64,000 bases of DNA, taken from assembly GCF_001640805.2 (NCBI RefSeq), contig NC_066856.1, forward strand, positions 1 through 64,000, read 5' to 3'. Both the position numbers and the translations under genes were made by a program. This stretch comes from Lates calcarifer. Its lineage: Eukaryota; Chordata; Actinopteri; Centropomidae. This document shows positions 62,609 through 64,000 of this stretch, one piece after another (position 1 is the first letter of the stretch; each line of letters opens with the position of its first letter). The notes beneath the pieces are model-generated. The model did no database searches. It was not told the origin of the DNA and saw only the letters and a program-made list of their open reading frames with translations.

Positions 62609-63084
62609 TCAGTAAGGATTGTGCACTCTGTTCTCCAAAGCCTTCAGCTCAGCCTCCACCTGAGCAGGCAGATCACCTCCAACTTGCTGAGTGAAATAGG
62701 CTCTCAACTCTTTGGTCTCCTTCTGCCAGAAAGTTGTGGGCACGTCAAATAAGGCACCCATGTCCACCTTGCCACTGAGGCCTTTAGTGTTGATAGTGCC
62801 ATCTTCTGGCAGCCAGCCGATAATGCTCTTTTTGGCTGCCTCATCCTCCCTCTCCCGGCTGCAGCGCTTAAAGATCCACTCCAGCACACGGGCGTTTTCA
62901 CCAAAGCCAGGCCAGAGGAAGGCACCGGTGGTGGCGTCCTTTCTGAACCAGTTGACGTGGAAGATCTTGGGCAGCTGAGTGGGGGCCTTTCGGCTCTCCA
63001 TGCTCAGCCAGTGAGCAAGGTAGTCGCCAAAGTTATAGCCAAAGAACGGCCGCATGGCGAAGGGATCGTGCATAATCACCTTAC
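62609..63084 (-). CDS. pck2: Phosphoenolpyruvate carboxykinase (GTP), last coding exon
   Basis: This exon encodes the C-terminal part of PEPCK, which converts oxaloacetate and GTP to phosphoenolpyruvate, CO2 and GDP in gluconeogenesis. It starts after a TTCAG acceptor at 63,085. The first two bases complete a Gly codon from the previous exon, followed by KVIMHDPFAMRPFFGYNFG (the aromatic-rich segment that forms the guanine-binding pocket in this family). HVNWFRKD and PGFGENARVLEW follow, and the frame ends at TGA. The residues LSMESRKA, ENARVLEWI and the ending ALENRVHNPY are closer to what I know of mitochondrial PCK2 than to cytosolic PCK1. Residues are intact with no stop. The mitochondrial targeting end lies outside the window, so the PCK2 call rests on C-terminal similarity. 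Confidence 0.92.
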
Positions 63085-63337
63085 CTGAAGGACAACATTA
63101 AACACTTTGGTTTAAATTGGTTTAGTAATGGTAAGAATCAACTTCCTCATAATCAAATTATCATAACTCTGTAAAGTCTGATATATTACAGGTCATGACA
63201 CAATTTTTAAAAATTAGTCATTATAAAAAGACAGTCAACCCTAAAACACAGCAGTCTTTTCTCAGAGCTGTAAATCAGTATGAATAAATTTACATTTACA
63301 AGAGCTCAAACCAGAGGAATATCACATGTCCCTGTAC

Positions 63338-63433
63338 CTTTATGCTCAGCAGCTGCTGTGGCCTCAGACCTCATTGCTGCTCCAACAAAGACTCCATGTT
63401 GCCAGTTGAAAGACTCGTAGACCAGAGGGACTC
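63338..63433 (-). CDS. pck2: PEPCK, penultimate coding exon (96 bp)
   Basis: Bounded by a TTATCAG acceptor (AG ends at 63,434) and a GTACAGG donor (starts at 63,337). It encodes [18 protein letters not shown] and [15 protein letters not shown]. The first Gly is shared with the upstream exon and the last with the downstream exon, so both introns are in phase 1. This block is strongly conserved across GTP-dependent PEPCKs. The SFNW variant again fits PCK2 rather than PCK1 (typically ALSW). Confidence 0.92.
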
Positions 63434-63620
63434 CTGATAACACCAACATTTTATCATATTTAATGCACAGCTACTTGTGTTTTACTTACTGTCATATGCA
63501 GCTAATTGAAATCCTGTGACCTCAGCACTGCTTAATTACTGGTTGCCATTTAAATTTTTGTTCAGTGTACTTACTCCTGTGTCAGTCACACCACAGAGGG
63601 CTAATAAACACTGTGACTGT

Positions 63621-63742
63621 TAAGGTAGCTTGCTGGCCTGGTGGTTAAGTTAAGCACCCAGAATATCCACCTCCCATCCCCTGCACCCCACGTGTACCCT
63701 GTCTGTATCTCTATGAAATAAAGGCAAAAATCAAAAAATCTC
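63621..63742 (+). mobile_element. Probable tRNA-derived SINE fragment in a pck2 intron
   Basis: GGTAGCTTGCTGGCCTGGTGG resembles the A box of a tRNA-type Pol III promoter (TGGCCTGGTGG at 63,634-63,644, one mismatch to TGGCNNAGTGG). The end, CTCTATGAAATAAAGGCAA then A-rich, resembles the 3' tails of several fish SINEs. No B box is recognisable, so the copy is degraded or truncated. It is antisense to pck2. Confidence 0.5.
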
Positions 63743-63775
63743 AATGTTAAAATGTTATTTAAAAGTGGAACCAAC

Positions 63776-63913
63776 CCTCTGGCCTTCTTCCACCAAAGAT
63801 AATGGCATCGATGGGAACCCCCTCCTCGCTCTCCCACTGGGAGTCAATGATGGGACACTGAGCTGCCGGGGCACAGAAGCGGGAGTTGGGGTGGGCACAA
63901 GGAGTCGAGCTTC
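63776..63913 (-). CDS. pck2: PEPCK, third-last coding exon (138 bp)
   Basis: Bounded by a TAAACAG acceptor (AG ends at 63,914) and a GTTGGTT donor (starts at 63,775). After a split first codon it encodes [18 protein letters not shown], then [19 protein letters not shown] and IFGGRRPEG. The HPNSRFC block is an active-site segment of the family, and RFCAPA with [13 protein letters not shown] is PCK2-like. Upstream exons, including the GTP-binding P-loop, lie to the right of position 64,000. The intron between this exon and the next carries a probable SINE. Confidence 0.9.
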
Positions 63914-64000
63914 CTGTTTACAAAGACATCTTCATTGTTATTTGTGTTATTTAATGACACAGTAATTTGGTCAAGAACTTTGTAAACATCTGAATATCAT

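Noticed and set aside
62712..62978. 88-codon plus-strand ORF
   Set aside because: It is antisense to the conserved last exon of pck2.
62609..63913. Assignment to cytosolic PCK1
   Set aside because: SFNW, RFCAPA, ENARVLEW and the ending ALENRVH fit PCK2 better, though a database comparison would be needed to settle it.

Overview
This window looks like nuclear DNA of a bony fish. It contains the intron-split 3' end of a phosphoenolpyruvate carboxykinase gene that resembles mitochondrial PCK2. It also contains fossils of element families common in teleosts: two Tc1-like transposons, a BEL/Pao retrotransposon, a solo LTR and probable SINE/hAT-type fragments. There is no sign of bacterial or organellar sequence. 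The species cannot be named from the sequence.

Positions 1 to about 51,360 are one satellite-like array, all in the same orientation, with no convincing gene. It is nested at several scales. A 46-bp subunit sits inside a monomer of about 214 bp (one linker of about 138-170 bp plus one to four 46-mers). A longer module of about 0.55-0.6 kb, here called R590, recurs 26 times. These parts are arranged into blocks of 1-3 kb, which form higher-order repeats of about 4.05 kb and 11.64 kb. The 11.64-kb period covers about 6.0-36.7 kb (2.6 copies). The 4,050-bp period covers about 36.7-44.8 kb, with a fragment at 45.8-46.6 kb. Both array edges hold diverged monomers while the core is nearly homogeneous. 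The many 60-114 codon ORFs are shadows of the repeat: neither 46 nor 214 is a multiple of 3. Each monomer does carry a pyrimidine-rich tract ending in TAG, a purine-rich body and a GTGAGT, which together look like a small exon with a mini-intron. That is the most interesting untested idea here.

From 48,986 to 50,846 a 931-bp tandem duplication carries two copies of a 414-bp solo LTR. At 51.34-51.56 kb the array ends in a hairpin and one inverted unit, followed by decayed repeat relics out to about 52.6 kb.

From 52.6 to 61.7 kb lies transposon-rich intergenic DNA: an internally deleted Tc1-like element (53.43-54.11 kb, minus), a possible promoter and first exon (57.24-57.48 kb, plus), a BEL/Pao pol fossil (57.54-59.44 kb, minus), a second Tc1-like fragment (59.68-60.04 kb, plus) and a 53-bp-arm hairpin (60.38-60.56 kb).

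From about 61.69 kb to the right edge is the 3' end of pck2 on the minus strand: a 3' UTR of about 0.9 kb and the last three coding exons. The rest of the gene lies beyond position 64,000.
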